Source of the DNA: Stenopsyche tienmushanensis | Lineage: Eukaryota > Arthropoda > Insecta > Trichoptera > Stenopsychidae | Reading direction: 5' to 3' | DNA: 64,000 bases | Assembly (NCBI GenBank): GCA_008973525.1 | Contig: WACJ01000006.1 | Span: 248,001-312,000, forward strand | Part shown: positions 27,001 through 39,999 of the stretch, piece after piece | How the letters are laid out: each line of letters begins with the position of its first letter | Numbering within the stretch: position 1 is the first letter of the stretch | Made by a program: the position numbers and the translations under genes | The notes under the pieces: model-generated | What the model was told of the DNA's origin: nothing | The model's input: the letters and a program-made list of their open reading frames with translations, nothing else | The model's database searches: none

Positions 27001-30000
27001 TTCATTCGATCGTAATGGGTCGAAATTACTTTGTACAAATCTTGGATAAAGAGCGTTACGGATCATCGACAGGCGTTGCTAATGCAACAATTATCGCTCG
27101 TTTTCGTGATGCTTCAATCAGCATTTATGTTTGGCTTTGTGAAAATTCAGCATAGAAATACGGTAAAAATTCGGTTTCGACGTTCGAGTTTGAATCAATT
27201 TTAGTGCAGCGCAGAAATAGTTTTTTTTTTAAATTCAGATTGATTCGATTGTATTCGAGGAATTCTCAGGATCATGATGTATGAGGACAATAAAAACGTC
27301 CCATGATAATAGCATCGCGACCAGTCGTACTTATTTTTGCAATCTCATACATCAAAATTACAGATCGGGAGTTTCCAATCTGATATTTATTATACGCGTG
27401 TCTAACCAATGATGATTTCTATTATTGTTATCCATATGAGCAATGATGCAATGAAGCGAAGATCGATTGTAGATGGTACAGGCTACCAAATAAGGACAGA
27501 TCCGGTGTATTAAAGCAGGTGATATGGGAATCTTGAAATAATAATATAATCAACGCTCATGGGTTGGAGAAGTCGGTGAATATTTGGGATCGTGGCGAAT
27601 TCTTCATCGTGGGGACCCAAACCTGTTCTCGGAGGAGATTGGGATCTTAATCCCTCCGCAGCAGGACTCGTTAAGGATCGAATGCGTCATCGTCGTTGAA
27701 ATTATGGATGTTTTGACGTGTGTTAACAATGCAGCATATCCCTTCAGCTCTCCCGCTCTAAATCGTAAAGTACTCTTAGAAGCGCCCAGACGGGTTTATT
27801 GGTATGTTCCTGGCCAATTGTAGGCCAGACACAGTCCACTTCTTTTTTTTCTTTGTTCCGGACCGAAGGTCTGGACCAGAGATTGACCAGCATTGTCCGC
27901 GCCGGCGGCTCTTTAGGTGCATCGACCGCATCCCACACCAAATCTAGATTAACTTCCCATGTATCAATGCCTCACGATCTAACATCCCTGATTACATTTT
28001 CATTTAAATGTCGACCTAATCAAATAAGAAATGCAGACGTCCGTATACACAGAAATACATACGCATTTAACACAAAATCAATTCGATCGATTCAATCAAT
28101 AACTACACAAAATGTGTATTTAAAATGGAAGATAGAAATTGGATAATATCTTCATTATGCCATTATACGTTTATGTAAAACTATATGAATAAAACCTTCC
28201 AGAAGTCGTCTTCCCCCAGTCTGAAATTCACCCCTGCAGTAATCTGCATATAATTTCAATATTTTTATAATATATTTCATATGAACATCGACTGTTAGCC
28301 AAAATTTTATGCCTTATTTAACAAGTATTATATAAATCGGCATCGAGCTTTATAAGTATAGAACTGTTAATCAATTGATATAATTTTGAGAGCTGTCTTG
28401 AAGCAGTTTTGAAAGAAGATCTCCATGGAATAAAACCCCAGTATATTATGTTTAAGTATAAAATCAAGACAAAAATAGGATACATCCAATTTGATTGTAC
28501 GTTCATAATTATAATAATTCTAATGTCAGCCTTAATTACGAATCATCACTTTGTACTTGCAAATGCTGTGCAATTAAATGATTATTATCTAATTACGTTA
28601 GATATTTCATTTAAGCTGTTATCATCAAATGATGCGTTAATATCTTTACGAAGTAATAAATTGATTGAATTTAGACTCGTTTTGCACAAATTCGAATCGT
28701 CAGAGAAGTTTAACCCGAAATACCAGTTGCATTCGAGGTTGAGAATTTTAATGCACATAAAATGCAAATGTTAAACGCATTTTAATCAATTGCAGATGTT
28801 ACGCCGCGTACTTGACACATCCGAGTGTGTATTTATAAAATATTTTATAGCGTTTCGATGCATTCTATTGTCATGACGGAATGCATTCATTCTTATCGTG
28901 CATTCATTATAACAATGCATTTATAAATTATGATGTAGTATTTTATATAAATCCGGGTAAAATCGATTGGGATCGGTAAGCGCATACCGTTTTATGTATA
29001 TTTTCCAAGCTCGGTTAATTCGTATGGGAATTTAAATGTTTATAAATGTTGAAGTGAGTCAATAACCTCTTAATAGGGATCGATAGAGTGCATCATCATC
29101 ATTGTCATAGTTAACGCGTCCCATCCAATAGGTTGGCCCCGAATAATGCGACAGTTTATTAGCTTTACGAGCCTACTTTAGCATAGTTAAGATTTATGTC
29201 ATTGCATTCTCTGCGCGGTATCGGATCACGTCGGATTCAATTCTTGCTCCGTGGTGTGTTCGATGGATCCCTATCAAGGAATAGGGAAAAGCGAGAGGAT
29301 GATGCCACCACTTTGCGTGTAAAGCCAGTGAATCATTCCCAAGATGGATATGCACCGATGGTGTTCGAGTGTGTTGAACCTAACTGTAGTTCAGCTCTCG
29401 TCAGCTTAGAAGTGTATCCATCAAACTGTGGAGTTGGTTCTGGACTCGTTTTTCAATCCGTGACGAAAGTGTCTTCCACTGAAACGATTTCACGGTCGGA
29501 CGAAGACCACAATGAGAGATGAAGACGATCGACTTTTTTGCCATTGTCGATCCCTGTGGATGTTTACCGAAGGCAGATCTTCCTCGTGGCGGACGTAATA
29601 ACCGATCATAATCTTTGATGGCAAGACGATGGAGTGCACCTGCCGTGGGTATCATAGAACCGTTGCTATGATCTAATACAATATGATCCAAGATCGCGCA
29701 AATAAAATTTAACATAATTTATTGCATGGAATCTACATAACGATCAGAGAAGGCATTACTGGATTTACTTTTTCAGAACCAAGAAATCAAGGTAATCCTG
29801 ATTTATGTCAGAACTCTTACAATAGAAGTTCAGGAGCTGATCGATTACATCGATACCGGTTTATAAAAATGCGATCACCATTCGGCATTAAAAAATGTTT
29901 CAATTCCATGGTTGGCCATGAAGGCACAACGGCGCCAATTCAACATTCAAAAACGCATATTTCCATGAGTCATCATAGAAAGTGCATCGCGATGACGCCA

Positions 30001-33000
30001 CTGTACGTTCACCCTATTGATAAAGCCCGAAGCAAAAAAATCAAGCAAGAATTAATGGACACAATACAAATGTTGCCATCAGAGTCGATGATGACGTCAT
30101 TTAGCATTTAAACTGCAATGCTTGCGGGCGACGATGCAATTTCTCATCGAACCGTGTTATTTAACCGTCGCATACCATTGACCGCGAGATTAATTGCACT
30201 TTTCTTCGTGCGTAAACGACGTATCCTTTTCATTTCCACCTGATGCTCGCAGAAGAAATTACCGATGGTCAGTGAAACCTATCAATTACCGATGGCAATC
30301 TATGAAACGGATCTGAGCTGTTAAGTTTGTACGTATGCAATTTTGTGAAAGCTATTGCAGCAAATAGACGGCGTATTGGGTGTTTTTATCAGATGTAAAG
30401 GCATTAACTCTACGATTAACGCGATCGATGCATTCGTGGAAGTCGAATTTATGTTTAGATCGATTGTGCCATCATAAAAATGGTGATCTATGAAGTATTT
30501 CGTCGAAAATTGTATGTATTTCAAACAACGTGTACGAAGTAACAACTGCTCTCGGCGTTCACAACACAAAGGTCCAACAATACGGTAGTATATCTACGGT
30601 AATCGTGGATCTTCCACAAAAAATACAGGAGGCAGCTGCTCCATTTAGACCGCGACTCGTTAAGCTTTTGTATTGACGTGTGTCCAGGTAGAATGCAATA
30701 GAAAAGGTGCAACTGGAGGGGAATGCAAGCGAGAGTTGCAACCGACCAGGTGCAAACCTGGAGTGCATCAAGCTACATTTAATTATAGATAATCTACCAC
30801 AAATTCAAGAAACACCTTATTCCATAACAATTAAGCAAGTCGTGCAAATATTAATCGGATAGCTCGAACACTGAACATCGATCCAATCTTACTGCAGAAA
30901 TACAGAGTTCACTATTGGTGGCTTTAATTTATTCCGTCATCTTATAGATATTCTGAAACAAACTCTCAAGCAAAATTATCACGTTCTTGTGTGGGAATGA
31001 TATAAGAAATATCTTTAGTTGTAAATGTTTTTATACTTTTGTGTATTGTTTCGATCTGATAGTCGGATGATGACTTGCTGTATCGAAGAATTATGATCAT
31101 GGCAATTCGTAGAAAGCTCTTCGAATGATTTCTATTGTGGATCATGAGCGTGATAAAGATACAACAATGGTGCTTTATTGCATCGCTAACTACGATATCG
31201 TCATCGCTCTTTTCGAAAATAAATTTTAGAAGCGTATATAGGCTCACAATGTTAAACTTCCGTATTGACGGTCTTAATATCCTGCTCCAGTCCGGCGGGT
31301 CAGCAATCCCCTTAGGACCGGTGATTAAAAATTGGAAATATATTTCCTGTCGGAAGGGTAGTTTGTCCGGAAGAGTTTTTCTGAAGGGAGCGAAATTGGT
31401 CCGCGAAGAGACAGAAAGTATACACAGTTTGGCAGAGAAGGGACAGAAGGCCATTTTGAAGGATCGATAACACCCTCCCCTTTGCAAGAAGCCCTCTTTG
31501 TGTTAGAACCTCGCAATTTGCCACGTGCTTTTATTACACGTCCATTTTCTCTTTGACCACCTTTCAGACGTTCATTAATGGCATGTTGCCGAGGCGTAAT
31601 GGCTTGATTCCCAACAAAATATCCCATAGTGTCTACGCTCCGATTACATTTATAAACCGAGAGATCGAGGCAAACTTTGCAAGATCGAAAAGGACTTGTC
31701 GCATAGCATAAGGCAATCCATTAAATATGTCCGAAACTTCTCTTCATGTTCGCATATCTCGCACAATAAGAATTTTTTGCTGACGGAGACGACATATTTC
31801 GGCGATGTTCGCTTTTATTGACCTTTCAAAATCTCCCGAATTGTAAAGACACCTTTTTGAATCCATCCGGGAGGGTTGCCTCCCCCTCGACTTCCGTTTT
31901 GTACGTACACATACGCGACGTCGATGAGGTTCAGGTAGCAGTTTGCAGTCACTTTGCTAGATTACTTTAATGGATTTTGTTGCCACACCTAAAACTTGGT
32001 CTGCGCCATCGATATGGAGCTTTTAGCGTGGCCAACCAAAGGACACCTGATACTCGTCCTCGATTTTATTAAAACATATAATTTTATACTAGAACAGCTT
32101 TCATAATTCGTTCCATGCAACTATGCACGCATAAATGTGTCGTTCTCGACATGAAATGCACACCGATCGACGCAATTAAAGCACAATATATTATTGTTTT
32201 TTAAATGGTATTAAATAAAAACATCATCATCGACATGCTGCATAAATATTTATCCACATTTTTTAATTGTGATCATGTTCCATATCAAATCACGCATTTA
32301 ACACTTTATATGCGGGTCCGGCTTGATGAGTGATCGCATACAAAAGATGACGATTGATCGGTCGACTTAAATATATTTTTGTGTGAAAAAATTTTTACTT
32401 AAAATATCATTAACATCTTAACCGAGCATGACGAAATATTTCGTCATTCCAAAAAAAAGCAACTAGTATGACTAAATGTTCCATCAAGACCTTTCAAAAA
32501 ATACCCTCCAGTGGGCATGAAGAGCTACCGATTATTTTAGTTTACTATTGGCGTGACGAAACAATTCGTAATCCTATCCTATCGAAATAATTCCCCGTTG
32601 CACATACACATTTTTTAACATGCGCAAAACTAAATTCCCCGCGCTCAACGATCGGTTCGCCGAGGACTGTAATCACAGTCTCCCGCATACAATGTGTCAA
32701 AGGCTATCGTACACCGGTGTTTTCGTTGCATTATCGTCTCGCAGACGTGTCGTACGACGTCGTTCTTTCGGAATTGAACGCTGTTATCCGATATAAATCC
32801 GCATTTGAGCCGGATTACATTACGAAATGATGTTCGACGGCGCTGGATTACGAAACGCAATTTACAAAAGTGTCGAATCGGACGCTCGAATTTCGTGCAT
32901 CTGATAATTTCAGTGAAATATTTTCATTGGGAGCTGTTATTTCATCACGCGATTTTATTCGCGAATCTGCGCTTCTCAATTTTTTCGCCCGTTTATATTT

Positions 33001-36000
33001 CGCCACGGGTAAATTGATACGCCGTCGTTATTACATCAATCTGGAAGGGTATTCGCCGGGACCCCCCCGGGCATTTTGGCGAAATTGGGCACATCGACGA
33101 AAAACGAAAAATAACTCGGCTTATCTTCGATCGTATTTTCAGATTTAAAGGTCACAACGTCGACGAGCGCCGGGAGGAGAGGTCGAACTGCGAACGGTTC
33201 GAGTACCCTCGTTCCGCATGGCGTTCGTCCGATGTGCGTTGTCCTCTGCTCGTTTATTTTTATTATTCTGACAGGTATCATTACTCAAGTTTGCCGCGAA
33301 TTCCTCGGAGGCTGCGCCGAGTGGCGTGTCTTATTCATGAGATAACAGCAGTGCCTGGAGAGACTGAAGAGCCGCGGGAGGCATGACGTCATGGGCGAGA
33401 TCCGCGAATTTCGGCCTATCCTCTCAGCGTGAGTCAACAGACAACGCAAAAACTGGGATGAGTGGCTATTATTGTGGTTGTTTTTATATTCGTGGGCATA
33501 TTTCGCAATTTCGTCGTCGACCACGTGGACTGCTGCAAGTCGCGAAAGATATGACAACGTTTCGACTATTTGACAATCAATTCATGTTAATTTACACGAA
33601 TGCAATGAATTGTTCCATAAATATTCCATGTATTTTATTTGAACGCCATTATAGTTTCAGCAATTGCATTCGAAGTCGGTTGGTTTTATTTCAAACGCAA
33701 AAAATGCGTCAACATTATGGAACAATCCTACACGACAACTGTAGAAGAGTACACGGAATTTTAATCGATTTCAACAAAAAAAAAACTACATGCACATACT
33801 TGTTGTGTCTGTATCCAGAATTTCGTGTAAAATTCTTCTACATCCACGTTACAATTGCGAGAACGAATTAATTTATTCCTTTTAAGTGCACCGATGACTT
33901 TGAAAATTAATTAAAATGCAACATGTGTTGCTTCTCAATCGTATCGATTGCGATGCAGTGCTATAAAAAATATGCACGTAATTAGACTCGCTCGCGAGAC
34001 GAGAATTCCTATGCCGAAGACATTAACATTTTTTTAATGTAAAAATCCTATTTTGAAATAGACCTCCGTGGGAATATATCGTCGAGAACGCGTTCAAGAT
34101 CTATTCGAGTCCATCTCCAGTCGAAATTGTATATGACGTCAGTCGCAGCAAAAAAATATGCGCACGATAGCACCGGTGTACAGCAAACGGTCAAAGGCCG
34201 CTCCGATGTCACTGATCTTCATCGTCGCGGATGCCGTTCCTCGGCTCAAAAATTAGGGCATCGTTTTGGCAAACCCTTCTAGGATTCGTGGTTTTTGGAG
34301 GCGCAAGACGGACAATGCGGTTTTGCGAGCCGTCAAAGAATGCATGATGCAATCGGAATGCACTGGGAGGGTCAGGGCGGTCAGGGCGCCGGCTTAACCC
34401 AGTCTCGCGCCCCAACCCGCCCTCCCGTATTGATCTCTCGCTACCGACTTCTTATAAGGCCAATACACGCAGAGGATCGTGCTCAGAATTCAAATCTACC
34501 CATTTACATCCCTCGCGCCGATATCAACCTCCAGAACCCCTTTTAAACTAAAAAAAATGCTTATGATTGACATTTTCAATTTCATACGGATCAGCAAACT
34601 ACATTGGATAAACGATATGAACCTTTTTACGTTCGATTTTTCAATCCGCGAAAACGCGAGCCCGGACTAAAAAGTGTTAAACCAATATAAATAAGCGCCA
34701 AATGATGGCGATTAGAATATGCATTTGACACAATCCAATCGACTCGTAGTAAATCCAAATACAAATTTACAGACGCATCAACCCCATTGATAAAAAAAAA
34801 TACATCATTGCGCTCGGAATGTGCGTCGAATCATTTGATCGATTGACAAATTGGAGCATTCTAATTGCAACGCAATAAAAATCTCATCGCCACACGAAAG
34901 CGTTCAGAATGTGCATTCATTAATGAATTCAAATGACATATCGAGTACTTCGACGCACATCCCCAATATTATATTCACAGATACAAAATTTAAACGCCAA
35001 TCAATCGCATCCAATTCACTCGTTGACGATGTACATGTGACATGAGCGAGATCAAATTTAATAGATTGCGTCTAAACGTAATAAATACGTCCGACATAGC
35101 GGGCCATATCTAACCCTTTGGCGGTCATCATTTCAGATCCAAACTGTGCATTAAATATATATATATATATATATATATAAATCATGTGTGAAATCATAAA
35201 TTGCTCGTATTGTGCGTCATTATTATTTTTCCTCGTTCATTCATGAGCGTCCTACGCCTTGAATCACCGCACGACCTTTAGACAAATGTCATACGTCTCA
35301 ATAGTATTTATCAAATTCGACATTATTTGGACAATTAAAAATGCCACTCCATAAATAATTCTGACCTAATTTGCGCTCGGCGCAGAGATTTTCGTGCGTG
35401 TGGGAATGGAATTTTCCAGATTAAATTCCCGCATCCATTGACGACTCGTCGATAAATGGCAATCGCGAAGGTCGAAAGAGACGTCGATCCGTCGACCGGT
35501 TCTTCGCACCGTAGATATAGAGCGGCAATTCTAATGGGTGCTAATTCGTATGTGAGATTCGACAGGAAACAGGTTTGACAGAAGCGCGACGGTTATCACC
35601 GCGGCCGTTGAAATTTATTTTTTTCGCGACGCTACGCAAATTCGCAGGATGCGCCACCATACTATAAAATTGCTTCGTTAGACGGCGGCTTATCAATGTC
35701 GTGCATTTCGAAATTGCGCGCATGCAGCATGATCGAAACCGTACGTGGAATATTCGGCACGAGGATATACAATCGAAAATTGAGCCCTAAACTATTGAAT
35801 ATAATGCCATGAAATTGATCGACATGTCTGGATGTATTCGATTTTATCGTGCTTGAGAAGCTTTTCAGCGAGTTATAATGAGATGAATACACTTGTTATA
35901 ACTTATAATTTAGAAGAACCCAAACCAAGAGATGGTTTAGTGATAAATGTATCATATTTATGATAAATGCTATTATAAAAAGACTATGAAATTCGACTCC

Positions 36001-38342
36001 CGCTATCTGTATCACTAAAAGTATTGTAATGTTTCCTCTATAAAACTGGACTCATAAGGTAAGAAGATTGGCATGCTGCATAGATGAAATCAGAAAAATG
36101 AGAAACGGATGAAATTTGATCAATAGAAGTGAGTCAGATAGGCATTTTGTTATGCTTCGAATTCCATAGTCTGATGATAATGATGATGATAGTGGATTTT
36201 TTTAAATAAATTCTATTTGTACGGAAATATTATTTATATGGAAATATTGGAGGGTTGAGTTAACTCACAAAGGGATTCGATACAAAAGGTTCTCATTGCA
36301 GAGCTTCGATGCGAGATTGTATGTTCTCACTTTCGAACGTGACCTGGCAATCTGCGATTCTCAATCTTTCGGTGATTAAATTCGATTTTAATTTTCAATT
36401 TCGTGGGGGAGGGGGACAATCGAGTCTGATTTTTTAACGAGGCGTCCTTTGTGAGATGCAACAAAAGCGTGCAACTGCATTGTGTAATGGACGCATGTAA
36501 CATAATCTATTTTGCACACAAACTGCCCGTTATGCTCTGAATCTCCTGTCGGATTTCACACGTTCAAAAGTGACCCACGCATCGAGGCGGTGTCACATTT
36601 TTGTCCGAACTTATGAATGAACGTCGAATCGTCTGGAATCCGGCCAGGAGTCCTGTCTTTCGTAGAGTGCGTGAAAAACTGAGATCAAAAACCGCGTTAA
36701 TATTTAGCATACGGGCATCGGGGGAGTCACGAAAGAATGATAAGATTTCAGGCGATGCGCAAGGCTTGCTCCGGTACCGAAAGTGGTTTAGTTTTTTTAA
36801 AAAATTGTATTATAATGGACGACTTCCGATCAGAATTTCTCCCGATGGTTGCGACCCTAATTAAGTACGGTCGTTAATTAATACGTATCCACAGTCTGTG
36901 ACTCTCATACGCCACGGCGTTTCCGCTTGTCATTAATTTTATTAGAGTATTTATCTACCTGTTGTCTGCAGGTCGCATTTTCCGCTTGAAATGTTAAGAA
37001 AAAACATACACAAGTTTCCGAAGGCATAATTGAAAAATGGTTTTGGGTGGGATCGCGTGCGTCCCACCGCACAATCATTCGTTATTCATAAAAATGTCCG
37101 AGCCGCACGTTACACCTGAACGACTCACTGATAACGCACAACCCACGAAAACGGATCCATGTGGAAAGTACTAGATCTATTCATCCACAAATATATATGT
37201 TTGTCAAAATAATGTCATAAATATTTTTTTAATAACTCTTCAATTTAAGCCTTGAGACTCCATATTTTCGTCGAAAAATATCTCATCAAATTATTTAGTT
37301 ATAAAAAAGAGATCGTGATAGAAAGACGCTATGGTAAAATGAGTACCATTGTGTTGCATTTACTGTTTTCATCTTTCGTAGCGTGTCAAAAGTATCATTG
37401 CTTACTCGAAAAACTGGTTAAAAAAAAATCATAAACTACACATATTCGCAGATCATTAAATCAATAAATCGTTACACTTTTCCGGTCTAAACGTCATACG
37501 GCCGGTTTTCCCTCCAATTCGTGAAGCTTACCTTTTCGAAAACGTTTTCTGAAATCGCTAACGGTTAATCCAAATATCGAGTTTTTAAGATGGCACGTCA
37601 CTAAAAATATGTTTTCACTGTCACTTTAATTCTTCCCCCTTACGACGACAACCCCTACGATGGCATAAAAGGTGCAAGAACACAAGTTCACTGGCGACTC
37701 AATTCCGTCGGGTGCGGAAGTCCATCCTCTGCTGCTGCCGGCTCGGGAATGTTTTATGGAACGTTACGTACTGCGAGCGCGGCCACTCGAGAGATGCGCG
37801 CGCAACTGGGGGTCCATAAATTGTGGACCCGAACTATTCATTTCCGAACCAAAAAAATAAACGGTTAACGATCGCTGCCTTACATCGCAATTTTTCGATT
37901 AACTTCGCCCGAAAACCTTATAAATCCACAAGAAACAATTTCACCAAAAATCACCACTAAAATGTCTTTAATTATTTATTAACGCATTTGAATATATAGC
38001 AAAAAAAAAAATTAAAAACAGAAAAAAAATCTATATCGATCTTAATTTCGTCGTGACCTAGCGTGGGCAGACTCCCCTTTGTTTCGGTCTAAGCATAATA
38101 AAATGTATTTTTTGCTTCTACCATAACATCAATGGGTCAAAAAATAATTGTAGCCTTAAATAGGCAGCAAGGACGAAGAACAAAAAACTAAATAACCTAT
38201 GCAACATTTAAATCCGCAATACAATTCTACTCTCCTAATCTTTATTAACATCAAAGTCAATCAACCAAATCGAGATCGTATATCGTAAGACTTTCGTGGG
38301 AATACCCACGTAAGGTACCCATAAAGATTGATTTAAAACTTA
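21080..38342. other. Long gene desert, possibly regulatory
   Basis: Seventeen kilobases without a recognisable exon. Base composition looks more balanced than at 1-12 kb or 46-63 kb. Open frames here (for example 22746-23063, 27584-28146, 29196-30111, 31325-31627, 33383-33871, 36601-36864) are mostly overlapping or isolated, with no domain and no splice context. Patches at 23220-23460 and 26580-26930 contain TAATTA/ATTA words in low-repeat sequence, as in conserved regulatory DNA. The missing 5' exons of Miga could also lie in this interval, but I could not recognise them. Confidence 0.4.
35155..35179. repeat. (AT)n microsatellite
   Basis: An uninterrupted AT dinucleotide run of about 25 bases. 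Confidence 0.9.
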
Positions 38343-39984
38343 TTACAAAATGTAGTTTCCATCGTTGAATATAACCTCTCTCCACCTATCTGGCAACATT
38401 TTAATGAAAAAAGTCCATTTTTGACCTCATGTTTTGTAATTTTTCCCATCCAAATAATGTTGCATATACCTATAAAAAAAAGATAGAAATCCGACGGAGC
38501 GATGTCTGAAGAATAAGTAGGATGTCGAATTGTCTTCCATCCAATGCTGTTTATTCATTCCCGCGTTATCTTCGCCGTATGGGGGTAAGCATTATTATAT
38601 TGTAAAAACACTTGTCTTCGATGCACGAGAGAGGGTCGTTTTTTTGTATTCTCACCGCTAAACGATCTAACTGTTCACAATAAAGTACACTTAACCCTTT
38701 TTTGTGCGGTAGATGGATTCCGCGGAAAATCGCACAAAAAGCTACGACTTCATAGAAAAAGTGAAGGTGCGTTCAATGGATTTTAAAAACCGCATAACTT
38801 TGAAACAGCCATATAAAATAGATCCGAAATCGCACAAAAAAAGTTAATAAAAAACTGGAAAACAATAAGACAATTAAAAAATAACATTTTTGGTAACATT
38901 TAAAGGACGTCTTGCATCATTGGTAAAATTTTAAGGATATCTGACAACTGACATCTCAAATGCCAGACATCCGCTAGATAAATATATATTATTTTAATTA
39001 CAAACTATCATCGCTCTATGATAATTTTCGTTACGATTTTCGATATGACTCAAAATCGCTCTTTTCTTTGAAAGAAATAGTATATACCCAGTGTCAATGT
39101 CACAATAATTCTGTGTAGATTTTCTCCTTCCAACAATATAATTCATAATTAGTATAGATGTCACTAAAGCCCCTAACTCAAAAAAATAACAAAATAGCGA
39201 CTGTTTAAAAAAAATTGAGTCAATTATTTAAGCGATAGCAGATGCAAAATGATGAATAGTCCAAAATATTTTTTTTTCCAAATTTCGGTTAGTTTTGATG
39301 ATTTATTTTCTATTTTATCCAAAATATCTCGATATGTACTTTTTATGCTTTAAAAAAACCGCATAACTTCAAAATCGCACAAAAAGAGGTTTGAGTGTAT
39401 TGCATTTATTGTTTGTCCAGGTTTAAGTGTTTCAAAATGAATGATACCCTTGCAAGTACCACCTAACAGACAAAATATTTTTTTGTTGTCATACCGGGCT
39501 TCGGGGTCAGTTTTGCTACCTGACCATTTCTCATTTTCACTTATTAAGTCGCCTATAAACGACGTTTCGGATTCCATTTTTAGAAGTTGTTCGCATGTGT
39601 TCATATGGTCGCTAAGGTTCTCTTCACTTAGTTCATGCAATACCCATAATCCTTGTCTTCACACCTTCCCAATTTCTTTGAACACTCGACAATGAGTATC
39701 CGAGATTTGCCGATATTTTTTCAATAGTTGCTGTATGATTATTTTCAATTTTAGCAGTCAGTGTGATGGCATCCACCTTACACCAATCTTCCACTTCCAG
39801 GACAATTTTTTAAATCGAAATTTCTAGGACGAAATTTCTGGAACCAATATTAATACATATTTGCGAACATTTAAAATATCACCCAGTACATCGCAAATAT
39901 TTTTAGTGGCGAACTCTCTTTAACTAACTAACTGGCCAGTCTCTTTTTTTGATAAAACTCTTCACTCGGCGAAAATTGATCCAT
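38343..39984 (-). pseudogene. Mariner transposase relic, split by an insertion
   Basis: A nearly full-length mariner-family transposase reading on the minus strand, from a Met codon at 39984 to a stop at 38345-38343. Without the insert at 38688-39397 it spans about 930 bases, compared with about 345 codons for an intact family member. Readable landmarks in order: FRPRNFDL and GSGRLV of the N-terminal part, MHELSEENLSDHMNTCEQLL, ISENEKW (the site of the first catalytic Asp, here Asn), GIIHFETLKPGQTINA, then after the insert LYCEQLDRL, YNNAYPHTAK (second catalytic Asp also Asn), SSDIAPSDFYLF (third acidic site kept) and LPDRWREV. Stops and frameshifts are scattered. It is inactive. Terminal repeats were not certain; a CGTGGG/CCCACG hairpin at 38295-38310 may mark one end. 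Confidence 0.9.
38688..39397. mobile_element. 710-bp TIR element nested in the mariner relic
   Basis: The element is bounded by TA on both sides (38686-38687 and 39398-39399). Its ends are inverted repeats of about 21 bp: CACTTAACCCTTTTTTGTGC at the left, and the reverse complement of the right end reads CACTCAAACCTCTTTTTGTG. Removing it and one TA joins the mariner reading frame at ...TINA|LYCEQLDRL, which proves insertion and shows a TA target duplication, the mark of Tc1/mariner-superfamily transposition. Internal sequence has short CGCACAAAAA and ACCGCATAACTT repeats near both ends and no transposase. It is a non-autonomous element. Confidence 0.87.
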
Positions 39985-39999
39985 TGTAAAGTGATTTTT

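Noticed and set aside
29196..30111. Two plus-strand frames (108 and 129 residues) in tandem
   Set aside because: No domain, no coding-like pattern and a competing minus-strand frame. No splice sites join them into a sensible product.
32660..32690. Short hairpin GACTGT-AATC-ACAGTC
   Set aside because: A 6-bp stem is expected by chance many times in 64 kb, and nothing around it suggests a function.
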